Origin: Geranomyces variabilis
Lineage: Eukaryota > Chytridiomycota > Chytridiomycetes > Spizellomycetales > Powellomycetaceae
Length of the DNA: 64,000 nt
NCBI GenBank assembly: GCA_027603065.1
Contig: JADGJP010000010.1
Location: forward strand, 434,001-498,000
Direction of reading: 5' to 3'
In this document: one piece after another, positions 47,316 to 60,763 of the stretch
Layout: each line of letters opens with the position of its first letter
How positions within the stretch are numbered: position 1 is the stretch's first letter
Program-made: the position numbers and the translations under genes
Notes under the pieces: generated by a model
Databases searched by the model: none
What the model saw: only the letters and a program-made list of their open reading frames with translations
Told to the model about the DNA's origin: nothing

Positions 47316-50300
47316 ATGGACGACGTGGACCTCAATGCTGGCGGCGGTGGGGACCAGCGGAGAGGCTCTTATCCCTCCAAGTTGCGGAGCGACCCTATGG
47401 GCACCTCGGCCTCAGCCACTGCTCCAGAGGAACAACCGCACGGCACGCTTGGCCGTGCCGCCACTGCCTTTAGCTCCTTTGTCACATCCACCCTCGACCG
47501 CAGAGACAGCTCCAAAGATGGCGCAGAGCGCACAATTTATGTCAACGACCCCATAAAGAACGCGCAGTATAAATACGTTCACAACTCTATCTCGACCGCA
47601 AAGTACAACGTCGCTACCTTTATCCCAAAGTTTCTCCTGGAACAATTTTCTCGATACGCCAACTTGTTTTTCCTGTTTACCGGAATCACTCAGGTAACAG
47701 AGGATGATGACAGAAGAAAAAGGAACGAAGGAAAAAGGCCGCAATGGCGCTAGGCTCTTTGAATGCCGGCGCGCAAAGACTCGCCTTATGTTTCCTTATC
47801 TTGCTCATTTCTCCTCATACTGATACTCATTTTTTCTGTCCAGCTTGTTCCAAACATCTCTCCAACGTCAAAATTCGGAACGTTGATACCGCTCAGCGTC
47901 GTGCTCCTTGCTTCCGCGGTCAAGGAGGTTGTGGAAGACTTTAAGCGACATCGCCTCGATGCCGAAGTCAATGCTCGCTATGCAAAGACGTTGCACGGGT
48001 CCGAGTTTGTTGCAAAGCGGTGGAGAGACATTGTTGTTGGCGACATTGTCAGGATTGAAAACAGTGGCTACTTTCCCGCCGACTTGATATTGCTCAGCTC
48101 CAGCGAGCCCGACGCTCTGTGTTATGTGGAAACCAGCAATTTGGATGGGTGAGATATTTCCGTGACATTCTTGCGTTCACTGTTTGTTTGAGTTTTGACT
48201 AACTTCACAACTTCCTCCCTCAGTGAGACGAACTTAAAGATCAAGCAGGGACTGCCAGAAACTGCCGGACTTCTTACCCCGGAAGCCGTCGCTCGTTTGC
48301 ATGGCGTCATCCGGTCTGAAACGCCAAACAACTCGCTGTACACGTTCGAAGGCATGCTGCGCTTGCCAACCCGAACTTTGCCTCTTGACCCCATGCAGCT
48401 CCTTTTGCGCGGCGCACAACTGCGCAATACACAATGGGTGTACGCCGTCGTCGTGTTTACCGGTCACGAGACAAAGTTGATGCGCAACGCCACGGCGGCG
48501 CCAATCAAGCGCACCAAAGTCGAACGCATGGTCAATGTTCAGATTATCTTTTTGTTTATCATCTTGTTGTGCATGGCCGTGCTTTGTTCTGTTGGCGCTC
48601 TTGCGCGGCAGGTAAGTCCCGCCTCATATTCTTAAACCCTGCGGTTGGTGATCCTTATTCTCACCCGTCTTTATCTTTTGCAGCTCGGTGGTCGTTTTGA
48701 AAAGCAAATTTTATATCTGAATGGCACTGGAGGGGATGCGTGGGTCAAGTTCCCTCAAAACATCCTCACCTACATTATCTTATTCAACAACTTGATTCCT
48801 CTCAGGTGAGACGTCAGCAAAGCTACTGGTGTGCCCCAATTGCCTGCGATAGCTAATTTTCCTTGCTCTACGCTCAAAGTCTAATCGTCACGATGGAAGC
48901 TGTCAAGTTTGTGCTAGCTGGCCTGATCAGTTCTGATTTGGATATGTACCACGAAGAGAGCGACACACATGCTGTTGCCCGCACCTCCTCGCTTGTCGAA
49001 GAGCTGGGCCAGGTGGACTACATTTTCAGCGACAAAACTGGCACGCTGACCATGAACATTATGGAGTTCAAGATGGCCAGTATTGCTGGAACCGCGTACG
49101 CCGAAACAGTCCCGGAGGACAAACGACCGACCGTCGACGATAAGGGCAATGAAGTGGTATGATATCTTTCTCCGGAGTTTGTCGTTTGCCCATCAATATA
49201 GCATCTCAGAATTGATGTTGAAAAATTGTCATTTCACAGGGATATTACGACTTCCGGCGGATGTTGGAGAACAAAAAAGCCAGCCAGCATGCCCGTGTGA
49301 TTCGAGAGTTTACAAATCTTCTCGCCGTCTGCCACACCGTCATTCCAGAGCAGGACGACAACGGGAACATCATATACCAGGCGTCATCGCCCGATGAAGC
49401 TGCTCTTGTAAAAGGAGCGCAGATGTTGGGAGCCACATTTCACACGCGCCGACCAAAGAGCGTCACCATTACCCACGACGGCGTGCAAGAAGAGTACGAG
49501 ATTTTGAACGTGAACGAGTTCAACTCTACGCGGAAGCGCATGAGTATCCTCTGCCGCGCACCGAACGGTGCGCTCAAGCTGTACATAAAAGGCGCAGATA
49601 CGGTCATTCTCGAGCGGCTCGGCGAGCGGGGTAAAGAGTTTGTTGACAGGACCTTGGCGCACCTCGAAGAATACGCCACTGAGGGTCTCCGGACACTATG
49701 TCTGGCATATCGTGATATCGGCGAGGATGAGTATCGCGATTGGGCAGCTTTGTATGCCAAGGCGGCAACGACCATCAGCAACCGCCAGCAGGAGCTCGAC
49801 AATGCCGCCGAGATTATCGAGAAGGATCTGATTCTCCTGGGCGCCACCGCTATCGAGGATAAGCTACAGGATGGCGTGCCAGACACTATTCACACGCTCG
49901 CCGAGGCCGGTATCAAGATCTGGGTGCTCACCGGCGATCGCCAAGAGACGGCCATCAACATCGGCTACTCGTGCAAGCTGCTTACTGTCGAGTCGAGCTT
50001 GATTGTTTGCAACGAAGAAACCCACTTTGAAACCAAGGAATTTTTGGAACAGAAGCTACTTGCGGTCAAAGGCGGCATGGGAATGGGCGCGCCGACGCGG
50101 CGTCTGGGCTGGTTTGACCGCATGATTGGAAAAAAAGTCCCACGGTTTGACAAGGACGCTGAGGTGGATCTGGAGCCGCTCGCGCTCATTATTGACGGCC
50201 GGACCCTCGATCACGCACTCGAAGACGACATCAAGCTCACGTTTCTCGAGCTCGCGACGCTGTGCAAGTCTGTAATTTGTTGCCGCGTTTCCCCGCTCCA

Positions 50301-51727
50301 AAAGGCGCTGGTCGTCAAGTTGGTTCGCAAAAACGTTGAGGGCTCGATCACCCTAGCTATTGGGGACGGCGCGAACGACGTGGGAATGATTCAGGCCGCG
50401 CACGTGGGTGTCGGAATCTCGGGCCAGGAAGGTCTGCAGGCTGCTCGGTCCGCGGATTTTGCGATTGCGCAGTTTCGGTTCCTGCGCAAACTGCTGCTCA
50501 TCCACGGAGCGTGGGCCTATGCCCGGATGAGCAAGCTGATTCTGTACAGTTTTTACAAAAACATCACGTTGTATCTCATCCAGTTGTGGTTTGCGCTGGA
50601 CAATGGGTTTTCAGGGCAGGTAAGCTGGGCCTGAGAAATTATGGGTGATTTGGTTTTTCCGATGCGCCGATTTATTAACACTTCCTTTATTCCCAATGTT
50701 TCCATTGTCTTAGACGCTATTTGAAACATGGTCGTCGCTATCCTCTTACAATGTCGCATGGGCTGTCGCGCAGCCCATTGCCCTCGGCATCTTTGACCAG
50801 TACCTTTCGGCGCGGATGCTGGACCGGTATCCCCAAATGTACCGCCTAGGCCAGCGCGCATCCTTCTACAACCACAAGGTCTTTTTCTCGTGGATTCTCA
50901 ACTCATTCTTCCATTCGGCATTGATCTACTACATGTGGCGCACGGTCGTTGGCCCAAGCGGCGGCGGCGTTCTGGCAACGGGACGTGTGTCTGACAACTG
51001 GGCTATTGGCGAGATGGTCTTTGCCACCGACTTGGTTGTGATTGGAATCAAGGCGGCACTGGTTGCCGACATTTGGGTCAAGTTTACGTGGTTCGCAATT
51101 GTTGGAAGCGTGATGGTCTTTTTCGTCGCGTTCCCTATCGTAAGTTTTTTCTTGTTTCTTTTCTGCCCCGTGTCGGCGGTTTCTTCGATGGCTAGCTAAT
51201 ATCTGGTTTTCCACCTCTTTTCCTTTGACGAAAACGCGCCAACAGTATGTCGTTCTTGGTCCGGCGCTCCTAATCTCACCGGAGCTTTTGGGCATCAACT
51301 CACCGATATTTGAGAGCCCCATTTTCTGGCTTGGGCTTTTGCTGATCCCGGTTGCGGCCAATTTGCGGGATTTCACATGGAAATAGTAAGTTTTTCTCGC
51401 GAGCGTTGGCGGTGTTTTCTATTGCGAATGCGCGCACATCGGGAATGACTCCAACGAGTTTCTCACCGTCCATTCTCTTTTTTTTTCTCGTTTCTCAGCG
51501 CAAAACGCACGTACCGCCCAGAATCGTACCACATTATCCAAGAGGTGCAAAAGTACAACATTCCAGACTATCGGCCGCGGATGGAATGGTTCCGCAAAGC
51601 CGTGTCCAAGATGCGCGTATCGCAGCGGTTCAAGCGCAACCGCGGCTTTGCGTTCTCGCAGACCGACAGCGGGCAGGCGGGCCTGATCCGGCTGTACGAT
51701 ACCGCACAGCGGAAACCGAGGGGCTGA
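47316..51727 (+). CDS. DRS2: P4-ATPase phospholipid flippase, Drs2 type
   Basis: Nine exons: 47316-47693, 47844-48148, 48224-48611, 48684-48805, 48880-49156, 49240-50619, 50714-51139, 51246-51385, 51499-51727; 1,214 residues. Drs2 flips phosphatidylserine and phosphatidylethanolamine to the cytosolic leaflet of the trans-Golgi with a Cdc50 partner. Seen: [40 protein letters not shown] (actuator DGET loop), [17 protein letters not shown] (TM4), the phosphorylated [54 protein letters not shown], and the Drs2-specific tail [19 protein letters not shown] with [12 protein letters not shown]. The frame is open upstream to about 46995 but has no ATG there, so 47316 is chosen. The C-terminal autoinhibitory tail is shorter than in yeast. 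Confidence 0.95.
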
Positions 51728-53458
51728 TGAAGAAAAAGAAAAAAAGGACGGGCGGGAAGCTTTTTTATTTCATATGTTTGGCCTGCTATTCTTAATTTTT
51801 CTGGACACAATTTTTTCATTTTCACTCGTGACCTGGTTACTGATGGCCCACTAATTATCCACGCCTTCCCTTCAATCACACACAACAGCAATAGCGCTGG
51901 CAGCGGGAGCCCAAGCGCTAGCTCGCAGCAAGATTAGCAACTCATGCGCCGTGGCGGCGGCGAATAAGGACGGCACATACGATGGGCTACCGGCTGTCGG
52001 CTTTGTTGCTGCTCCATCAACCGAGGAGGGACCCCACAAAGGGTCGCACTTTGATATATATATACGCGTACACAACATCTTATCTTTGGCTGAGTTTTCA
52101 AATTTCGCATTTTCGCATTTTCGCATTTTCGCAAGAGTTTTGTTTTTGAGTGTCTCGGCTGGGACCTTCTTGTAATAGTTAAGGCATTAACAGATGATGT
52201 CTACACATTTGTATTTAAGTGCAATAGTTAATGCATATTTTGTATACAAAGGCCTGATCTGCGCGGTTAGCTAAACCGGGGCAGTCGAGGCAGTTAAGTC
52301 CTTTTCTCTCTTAATAAAAACGATGACTCACTCGCAAATTTCAGGCACAAGCTACTCGCTCTGCTTGCGCATCACGTCGCGAACACCGCGTGCGTGTGCA
52401 TGTGCATGTCCGCCATTCTACTATTTCAATGAGAGCATTTAGGGCACAGAGAAGAAGGAACAGTGAATTGTCCATTTCATCAAGCGCAACGATAATCCTG
52501 CCGTTCCTGACGTGAACAATCCAGGTAGGCTACGACACGAGAAGGAAGGAGGAGTCTGACGAAAAAAAGACCCTTCGCCAATTCAAACTTGAACAAAGGA
52601 ATCGTCTTTCAACCTGTCCAAAGCAATCTAGCCCCGTGGAAGCTAAGTAGTCCTACGGCACGGTATGGCCGCCTTTCTGTCATCACCCAAAACGTAGCCG
52701 TTTCCCAACACTACTAAATTTATTCACTTGATGCTCGACAGGCAAACGCCAAAGCCGCCCTTTGTTGGCTTCTGGTTGGTGGGGGGTACAGTCACACTAC
52801 GACGCATGTATGGAAACACCTGCCACAAGGCATGGTTGGCAGCACTGACTTGTTCATCTGTATGGGTGTCAGATTATGACTTCCCACTTTCTTGTCGCCC
52901 AGCGACGCATGTATGGAAACACCCGCTTTACAAGCGTGGTTGCAGCACTGTTTATTCGTCTGTATGGGGGTCAGATTATGGCTTCTCAGTTTCTAGTTGC
53001 ATTGTGACATATGTATCTCCCGCTGGCTCCCAGTTGGCAGCGAGTGCTTAAGTGGGAGCTTACACTCGAGAGTACATCTCACGGTAGGCCGCCGTGGAGT
53101 AAAGAGTTGAGATCAGCAAGATTGGTGATATCCGAAGGTATATGGCGCAAGAGCACAGGGCGTGGGCACATGGTGAGAGCATATGTTGAAAAACACCGCA
53201 TGAGCAATTCCCATTAGTGCTCCCACCAGGAAGCTAATACATGTGAGGACGTATCACACCAATGTGGACGTGAGTGGGGCTGTTGACTGAGTGGTTAAAA
53301 AGTACAGAGAGAAATGGTTGGGTCGACGATTCGATTTCCGGGGGGTCGTCCATATGTTTTGTCTTTTTTTCATTCCCGCCTAGTGAGCGCTTGCGTAAGC
53401 TGTCGAAAAAAACGTTAAAGCTTCGCACCACAAACAGCATACCACAAAACAGAACTGA
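51728..53458. other. Spacer with a two-copy tandem repeat
   Basis: About 1.7 kb between two plus-strand genes. Holds a short TTTTCGCA tandem run near 52108-52133 and an imperfect 103-bp tandem duplication (about 52801-53000). No coding or RNA gene was supported. Confidence 0.5.
52801..53006. repeat. Imperfect tandem duplication, about 103-bp period
   Basis: Two copies share GACGCATGTATGGAAACACC, GCAGCACTG and CTGTATGGGNGTCAGATTATG in the same order, starting at 52801 and 52904. Divergence of about 20 percent suggests it is not recent. Confidence 0.8.
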
Positions 53459-54177
53459 ATGGCAGACAAAACCGCCACCAGCCCACCGCCTCCGCCGGCG
53501 GAACCGCACGCAGGAGGCGGTCAGATCACCATGGGCGGCAGCGCTGCTGGGGAACAACAACAACAGCAACCGCAACAGCAGCAACCACTAGTAGCTGACG
53601 TTTCCGCATCAACTGCGCGACTCGCCTCAAGCGCGGGCGCACCGGGCGTCAATGCAGACTCTGCAACAGCGCAAGAGGCGTTTGGACTGACGAAAGAGCT
53701 GCTGGTGCGTTTGTCCAGGAAAAATGGGACAGAAAGAATATTGCCGATTCCCCACGCCAAAAACTACCTACCGGTTTTTCCCGCATTGTTTTGATACTGC
53801 TTTCATCGTCATATTTATTGTGGTCTCTTGTGTGTCCTCCATTCTTTTCTCAAACTTTAGGAAGCTATTGACAAGACCCGCGCATCGATGATTCCAAAGG
53901 AGCAGCTTAACGGCTTGCCGCTGAGGGCATACCTCGACCACACTGTTGTGCCTGTACTTGTCGAAGGACTTAAAGCACTTGCTAAAGAACGGTAAAGACC
54001 TTCACATCAAGCAGAAATTTTATAATTCGCGATTGACGGCAAGCTATGCTGATCCCTTCGTTTTTACGTCTGTTCTTCTGTTTCGCAAGCCCGCCGAATC
54101 CATGTGAATACCTCGCCGTGTACTTGCTGAGAAACGGCAATGCGGGAAGAACGCCGGCGGCGCCAGCGTCGCAATAA
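53459..54177 (+). CDS. SDC1: Sdc1/Dpy-30 subunit of the COMPASS H3K4 methyltransferase
   Basis: Three exons: 53459-53704, 53861-53991, 54090-54177; 154 residues. The Dpy-30 helix pair is complete once spliced: [41 protein letters not shown]. Dpy-30/Sdc1 dimerises through this motif and docks on Ash2/Bre2 in COMPASS. The N-terminal 80 residues are disordered and rich in Pro, Gln and Ala, as in fungal Sdc1. Introns are 156 and 98 bp; the second splits the Arg codon in KERPPNP. The first donor (CTGgtgcgt) joins KELL to [10 protein letters not shown]. Confidence 0.93.
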
Positions 54178-54391
54178 GAGCACCGGCACCCCTGTTCGTT
54201 TTTATCTCTAATAACACGATGTAGATAATATCGGGTGCAAGGACTCGCCCACAAGCACAACTTGCATCTCTCTGCAACGAGATGCAAGAGCCGCGCCAGA
54301 TGAGATGCGGTGCTTTGGCATGACTCAAAGATTTACGGAAATATCGCGAGTCTATTATCGGTACAAACAAGTTTTGAATCCCATTTGTCCT

Positions 54392-56531
54392 TCAAATAAC
54401 CTGCGTGATTCCACTGCTTGCCACCATCTCCTCCTTTGTGATGAGATGCGTTGTTTTCACAATTCTATCAAGGAAAGTAAAAAAAGACGAAAAAGAACGT
54501 GAGCGATGAGACCTGCCAAACACAGGCGAGTCCTCCTTTCCCTCAAATCGAAGACTTACAAATCCAGCAATGACGTGATGTTTGTGCTCCACTCATTAAG
54601 CGTTGTGTTGGCATCCCTCTTCTTGTGGAACTCTACCACACCCGCGGGCCGGTCGATGCGAGCCCAAATCGTCTTTTTCACAACAAGATTTGAGAGAAAC
54701 TCCTCCGACTCGGGTGGTGACAAATCCAGCAGTTGCGTAAGGCGCTTGACAGTTATCCGGTCGTAATACATCGCAACGACCCGAATGTTCTGTGACAGTG
54801 TGCGTGCGTCAGCTCAGATGTCCCAGTTATGATCAGTTACATGAGAATACACGCATCACGATAACTCACATGCTCGATAACCCGCTTATGCAGGTCTTTG
54901 TAGCGCTTTTGTCCGTCTTCAGTTTTTGTGTCAAAGACATAGTTGTCTTTCCACAGCCCGCCGTAAATCTGCTCCATTTTCGGCCACCGCATCAGCTCGT
55001 TGATAATAAAGCATTTGATGAAGTCCCTTCGTAAGCAGAAGCCGCATGGATGTTAATCAGCAACACTTGTGACGGCTGCCGTGGGCATGCATAACAGCAT
55101 CCACTTCTCACCTAAATTGCTCGATAGCCATAAGGTTCGGGTCCTCCGCTACACGATGGATAAGATCCGATTGCTCGTTGTCGTACGGAGCCAGGATCAC
55201 GAAAAACATGATCATTCGCAGAATCTGTGATGCGCGGGTACAGATACAAAAGCTTAGAATAAATCCAGTGGCAGCAACCGTAGCGCATCATCCGTACCTC
55301 CGCCTGTTTCGCGGTGTCTTCCTTCACGGTAGCGGTGTCGTAGATCTGTCGGTAATGCCTGCACACATCGAGGTATTGGCCCTCGTGCACCGAATACTGA
55401 ACCATCAGCTGATAATAGCGGTATTTAAGGTCCTATAACAGCGATACGAATGTCAGTGTTGGCTGCGCGTGTACAAATTCAGCAACTAGGTAAATAACAC
55501 TCTCACATCATATGCAACGTCCTTAAAAAACTTCGGACTGATCTTTTTGCTGATAATCTGCACGCGGGTGTAGTCCTTCTTAGCCAGAACCAGCCGCATC
55601 TGCTCGAGGATGAAGTCCGTCTTTTCGCGCTTGTCCATGGATCCAAAGGTCTCGACCTGCAGATCTTGCAAAATATCGGCGGCCTCCACCGTTTTGCCTT
55701 CTTTCTCTTTGATTTCAGCCAATGTGCGGGTCAGACGCGCGCGCTCGACTTCGACAAAGATCTGGAGAGTACCATGTGTTAGGTTATTAGACTTCCCGCA
55801 TTGCATTTGGATGGCTCAGAAACTTGTCTCAGCGGATCATTACCTTTCCATCAGTCACGGTCCGCAGCGTGTCGATCAGCTCCAACTTTGTCGCCATGTC
55901 TGGTGTTTTGTCGATATATGTCATCGCCTCTTGTATCATCTTTGTCACGGCCTGGTTGCGAGGTTACGAAAAGCCGGTCAACAACACTGGGATCACTGAC
56001 GGCGCAACACGGAAGATATGACGCTCCCGAATCCTCTAACCTGCTTCAGAAGCCCGTGCCGCTTGGAGAGCATGATGATGTTTTCATTGAGCAGCTTCCA
56101 GTCCCCAGACTCGAGAGAAATTTGCAGCGCCGCAAGCAGCACGCGGGAGTTTGACGCCAGGTCCGCAGCCTAGCAGGGCGAGAGTGCGGAATGAGTTTCC
56201 CCTTCAAGACTAATTGGCAGCCGCCAGACACTAAAATGCTCCATAAAATGACATACCACCCGTGTCTGCTTTTCGAGTGCAAGCAGCTTCTCAAGCGCCT
56301 CCGTCACATTCCCCTACAAAAAACGCAGGAGCATTCGCCAGTCAGATCTTGGTCGATAAATCGCAAAAGTGGAGCGTTGCAGCCGGCCGACCAAGGGCGA
56401 GACGGCAGCGCATGCAGCCGCCAGCGGCGAGCAGCCGGCCAACCATCGACTACCTTTGCAGTTGCTTGAATTTCAGGCAGTTGCGCGTCGACGATTGCCG
56501 AGCAATCCTTTTGCATCTTTTCCTCCGACAT
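54392..56531 (-). CDS. RPN5: 26S proteasome lid subunit Rpn5
   Basis: Ten exons: 56531-56454, 56313-56260, 56169-56041, 55951-55844, 55761-55507, 55432-55298, 55224-55112, 55026-54870, 54789-54560, 54464-54392; 443 residues, the normal length. Rpn5 (human PSMD12) is a PCI-domain scaffold of the proteasome lid. Seen: [94 protein letters not shown], then the PCI winged helix ([40 protein letters not shown]) and the C-terminal helix. Nearly every helical repeat sits on its own exon. The stop of the last exon overlaps no other gene; SDC1 ends 214 bp away in convergent orientation. Confidence 0.95.
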
Positions 56532-56808
56532 TGTGGACAACGGTTCCCTCGCTTTGAGCTATTGATTCAATAGCGGCGATCGGTGAGGCAACTGAACAAA
56601 AGCGCGATGAGGAAAGCAATTGCCGTGTCCGGTAGAGTGTTTCTGCGGAGGCGATGAAAGCTATAGGAGAGGACGCGGAAACAGGCAGAGGCCCCGACAC
56701 GTCACGCTAAGACATTCGAACCGCGCCTCCCGTCGCTGTCGGATGCTCGATCGGTTTATAAATATACAGAAAATGCAAAGTCGTCGTCTACGCCTATGTA
56801 TTTTCAAT

Positions 56809-58712
56809 CTACATCATCTGTCCCATGGCGCCTGCGTATTGCATAGATTTTACGGGGGGATGCTAAAAGAACGAAATCAGACTTCAATAAGTGTGGGGCG
56901 CAGTGCGTCAAAGCTGACTTGAAACTCACCGGAACTGCTTCAAACTGGTTGTACTTGAGTACCAAATCGGGCGTAATGTGGATATAAGCGCCCTTGTTTC
57001 CGACAGAATCACAGTAATTTGGTGCGCTGAAAATTGTAATGCCTACAGAGATGAAAAATACGCGTCAGACACGCCATCATCCGGAACGACACACTGCAAA
57101 GAGTTTTCCGATTGAGAGGCGACTTACAGCGACCGTCGTGATCTACAGTATACCCGTCCGCCTTGCATTCGTGCGACCGAATGATGCACTGCAAATTGTT
57201 GTCTTTCAAAAAGCGTTCGGTCACGTCGGGTCCGAATTGAATTCCTACACCCCTCTTAGATGGGGAGCGGCCTGGCTGGGGTTGCGGATCCGACCATAAA
57301 AGTTCGCACATGAGACCCGAGTTGCCCGGCTGCTTAAAGCGATCAATCTTTCTCAATTCGTCCATCATGACACCGTCACGGCTGAATAGACCGCCGTGAA
57401 TGACAAGAATCTTTTCGTTGATAAGGTTACCGACGGGAACGGCGTTGAAAATCTCGCTATACAGCTTGAACGCCGCCTCGCTGTACTTGGCCTTGACTTC
57501 GCCCTCGAATCCGTAAACCTTGTTCATGTCATCCGTCTCGTGATTGCCGCGAGAGAGGAAGACACTGTCCGGGTACAGAAGCTTGAAGGCGAACAGAGTC
57601 GTGACGCATTCCACGCTGAATGATCCACGGTCAACGAAGTCTCCGTTCCACAAGTACGCATTTGTTGGAGAAGGGAGGCCGTTGAGCTCAAACACGTGCA
57701 GCAGGTCGTAGAACTGCCGCAGGAAAACACACAATTAGAAAAAAAGACACCAATCTACGAAAAAAAAGGGCAGAAACAATCCCAATCCCTTACTTGTCCG
57801 TGGATATCTCCGCAGACCGTGATCTTGCCCGTCGGTGGGATCACAACGTCGACTATTGGCGGTTGAGCCTCAAACATTGTTTTTACAGCCAAAAGGATCT
57901 TGTACAGATACTTTCGGGCCAGCTTCTTCTGCGCCTTCATGTACTCCAGCATTTCCTTAACAAACTCGAGAGTGACCCCAGTTTCAGGGAGATGCGGTCC
58001 GTCGTATTTGGGATCCACGACCATCGAGTCAACGTCACCAATCAAGTCGACCGCGGAGCGCTTTTTTTCGTCAAACGAGACCGCAGCCTCAAAGTTGCGG
58101 CGCTTCACCTCTTTTTCACAGTCCGCGAGCTTTTTGCGGGCGTCCGCGTCGTTTGGAGCGACTTTACACACAGTGCGGAAGTCCTTTAGTGCGCCTTTGA
58201 GATTGCCCATAGCCATCTGCCCGACCGCACGGCGGTAATAACCCTTGACGTATGTTGGGTCCAGCTCGATGGCCTTGTCGGCATCGCGAATAGCCGCAGC
58301 ATAGTACTCGCTTTTAATGTAGGCTGCGACAAGATTCAAGAAACGTTGTCAATTTAAGCTGCAGACTAAATAACTTTACTAACATTGCGAAAACGAAGGC
58401 ACTGACAACAACTCACAGAAAGCACGGTTGGCATAGTATGCCGCGACGTTGGGGTTCCGCGAGATAGCTTCCGTGTACTTTTCCACGGCCTCGTCGTACT
58501 TTTTAGCGGCAAACAGCTTGTTTGCCTCCTCTTTCGACTAGCCAGATAACCAACCAACAGCTCCGTCGTTTAGTGCGAGTGGAGCGAAAAGAACGAGCGA
58601 ATTCGGGTGTTTGAAGAGTTTTACGTACCAGCTCAGCCTTTTTTACGTCAACATCGGACACAGGCAGAGGAAGAATGTCCGCGGCTTCTGCGGTGGATTG
58701 TACGACGGCCAT
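56809..58712 (-). CDS. PPT1: Serine/threonine phosphatase 5 (PP5/Ppt1)
   Basis: Six exons: 58712-58629, 58537-58417, 58323-57794, 57713-57128, 57042-56930, 56862-56809; 495 residues, full length. PP5 has three N-terminal TPR repeats that bind Hsp90 and a PPP catalytic domain. TPRs: [60 protein letters not shown]. Catalytic residues: [66 protein letters not shown] and [17 protein letters not shown]. The C-terminal autoinhibitory helix ends [17 protein letters not shown], like the VxPMAYANxxxxMM of other PP5. Lies 277 bp upstream of RPN5 on the same strand; separate promoters are likely. Confidence 0.95.
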
Positions 58713-59495
58713 CCTTCAATTCACCGTTTGTGCTGGCCGGGTTGCGAGGAGAGTGTAAGATGAAGGGTGGTGGTGGAGGGGGGAAAGGGAAACCGTGAAG
58801 CTCTCGGCTCGCAGCTAAGCCGCTGCTCCGGGTCTCCGTCGCAAATGCGCAGTCGCTGTTCCCTCCATGCAGTCAGCCCTCCCGCCTCCTCTACCAACGC
58901 CCCATCCGTACGGTATCTTCGCCGAAAGGGGTTGAGTTGAATGTGGTCAGGCGAAGTCATTTATTTCTTGCGCCGACAAGACGGCAGTTTTGTTAAAGCG
59001 GCGGGGGCTGCTGAACCGAGAACCCGAAGCAGCGCTTCATACCTTCGCGCAAAAGTACTCGGGCATGGTGACGGCGTTGTTGCGTACTGGCATTGTTTGC
59101 AGACCCGCGTTAAAGTTGGCATGCGGCATTGTCATCGGCGGAGTGAATACAGCGCCACCGTACCGTCTCGTCGGCCGCGAGCCATTTTGTTCAAGCGACG
59201 CACAAGCAGGTGTTACCGTAAACAGCAGAAGTGACGCTGCATGAACATGCATAAGCCTGATGGGCCTGCATGGCCTCTGACACTGAGATGACAAAGGCTG
59301 GCACCGGTCACACGTTGGAACCTCCACCGATTTTTTTTGTCAAGCTCGCTCGGGCCTACTGGTGTATGTTGCGTCACGCGTGCGGAAAAAACGAAAATCT
59401 GACAGCTCGTCCTCGCATATAAAAACGGACGACATCCGCGCTCCCTGTCTGCCCTGCACCAAGCTTCTTGTCTGCCCTCTCATACTCCGCCTACC
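58713..59495. other. Divergent intergenic region, PPT1 / Rds1-like
   Basis: About 780 bp between divergent starts. Apart from the TATA box near 59417 there is no recognisable element; short open frames at 58940-59330 on both strands have no family resemblance. Confidence 0.5.
59416..59425 (+). promoter_or_regulatory. TATA box of the Rds1-like gene
   Basis: CATATAAAAA lies about 71-80 bp upstream of the ATG at 59496, followed by a pyrimidine-rich leader. Fungal stress and nutrient-regulated genes often keep a TATA box, which agrees with the gene type. Confidence 0.6.
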
Positions 59496-60763
59496 ATGCA
59501 TCTCTTTCGCCTTAGTGCTCTCGTAGTCGGAGCTGTTCTGCCTCTCGCCTACGCCAAACCGGTCCCTACCTGGACTCCGGATGTCACACACCAGCCCGTT
59601 CCTTACGACTACGTCCGCGGCAACATTCAAAACCCGCTGCCCGCACCTCACACTCCGGCGGGCGGTGCCGACACTTCGCCGGCCTCGGTGCCGTTCTACC
59701 ACCCTATCTCGGACTTCGACTGGGAGTCGCTCAATCTTGCGTTGCACCAAGAATACATTGAACTCGACCTCTTCCGATTCGCGCTCAAGAAATTCAGCAA
59801 GGAGGAATTCGCTGCGGCCGGCCTCGGAGACAACGACAGATACCTTCTCGAGTTCATGAGCGACCAAGAAGTTGGGCATGCGCGCTTGATCACCAACATT
59901 CTCGGTCCGCACGCCGCTCGCGAGTGCACGTACGAGTACCCGTTCAAAACGGTCAAGGAATTCCTCTCGTTCAGCCAGAAACTGACCAAATGGGGCGAAG
60001 CCGGTGTGTACGGATTCCTCCCCCACCTTGACTCCCGCGCGACGGCCAGCCTTTTGCTTCAGAGCATCACGACCGAGGCGCGACAGCAGATGATCTTCCG
60101 CCAGATGGAAGGCTTGCACCCGATGCCCGTGTGGTTTGAGCCTGCGATCCCGCAGAGCTGGGCCTGGACGCTGCTCGCGCCTTACATCAAGTCATGCCCT
60201 GATAGCAACAGCAAGCTGGTGTGGGCCAACTTCCCCGCATTGACCATTACCAACGTTGAAGATCCTCCTAAGGAGACCTCAAAGCCCGCCATCGCGCCAA
60301 TCACGCCGCCCCTTTCGCACGCCGGCCGCACTTTGTCGCTGTCGTGGGAGAAGCCGGGAAAGAACGTCGGGCCCGACGACAAGTATACCACTTCGACACA
60401 AACGAAAGGACCTGCCCGCTATGTGGTATGGGTTTCGCAGCTGAACCACACGTACACAGACTTGACTCTCGGCAAAGACGGACAATCGGGCTCCACCGTT
60501 CAGCCTGACGGCTTTGTCTTCCCGCCAGAGGGCGGTCTCGTCGATGGCAAGCCCTTCGAACCTGTCGCCGATCCGGTCGTTAACGGTACCATGTTCATCG
60601 CCGTAGTTGACAGCAACCCCTACCTCACCGGGTGAGTACTACCTCGTCGTGACAGGAATGTGGTCGAGATTCTAACCAGCGAAACTCCCGTTTTTTCAGA
60701 TACAACTTCTCGCTCATTAACAAGCACGTCGTTGCTGGGCCGGCTATGTATGTCGCTGGATAA
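59496..60763 (+). CDS. Secreted ferritin-like protein, Rds1 type
   Basis: Two exons, 59496-60631 and 60700-60763; 399 residues. Signal peptide MHLFRLSALVVGAVLPLAYA, then a ferritin-like helical domain: SLNLALHQEYIELDLFRFAL and LLEFMSDQEVGHARLITNIL carry the spaced Glu/His residues (EYIE..D, DQEVGH) of the family, and SITTEARQQMIFRQMEG gives the fourth helix. S. pombe rds1 is a stress-regulated member; an enzymatic activity has not been shown. The C-terminal half is a beta-rich extracellular region (GRTLSLSWEKPGK) of unknown role. The last intron is 68 bp and the final exon encodes only 20 residues (YNFSLINKHVVAGPAMYVAG). The stop codon lies inside a tandem duplication that continues into the 3' region. 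Confidence 0.88.

Noticed and set aside
53271-53350. tRNA-like A-box/B-box pair (GACTGAGTGGTTAA ... GATTCGATTTCC)
   Set aside because: No acceptor or anticodon stem can be formed; at best a tRNA relic or chance.
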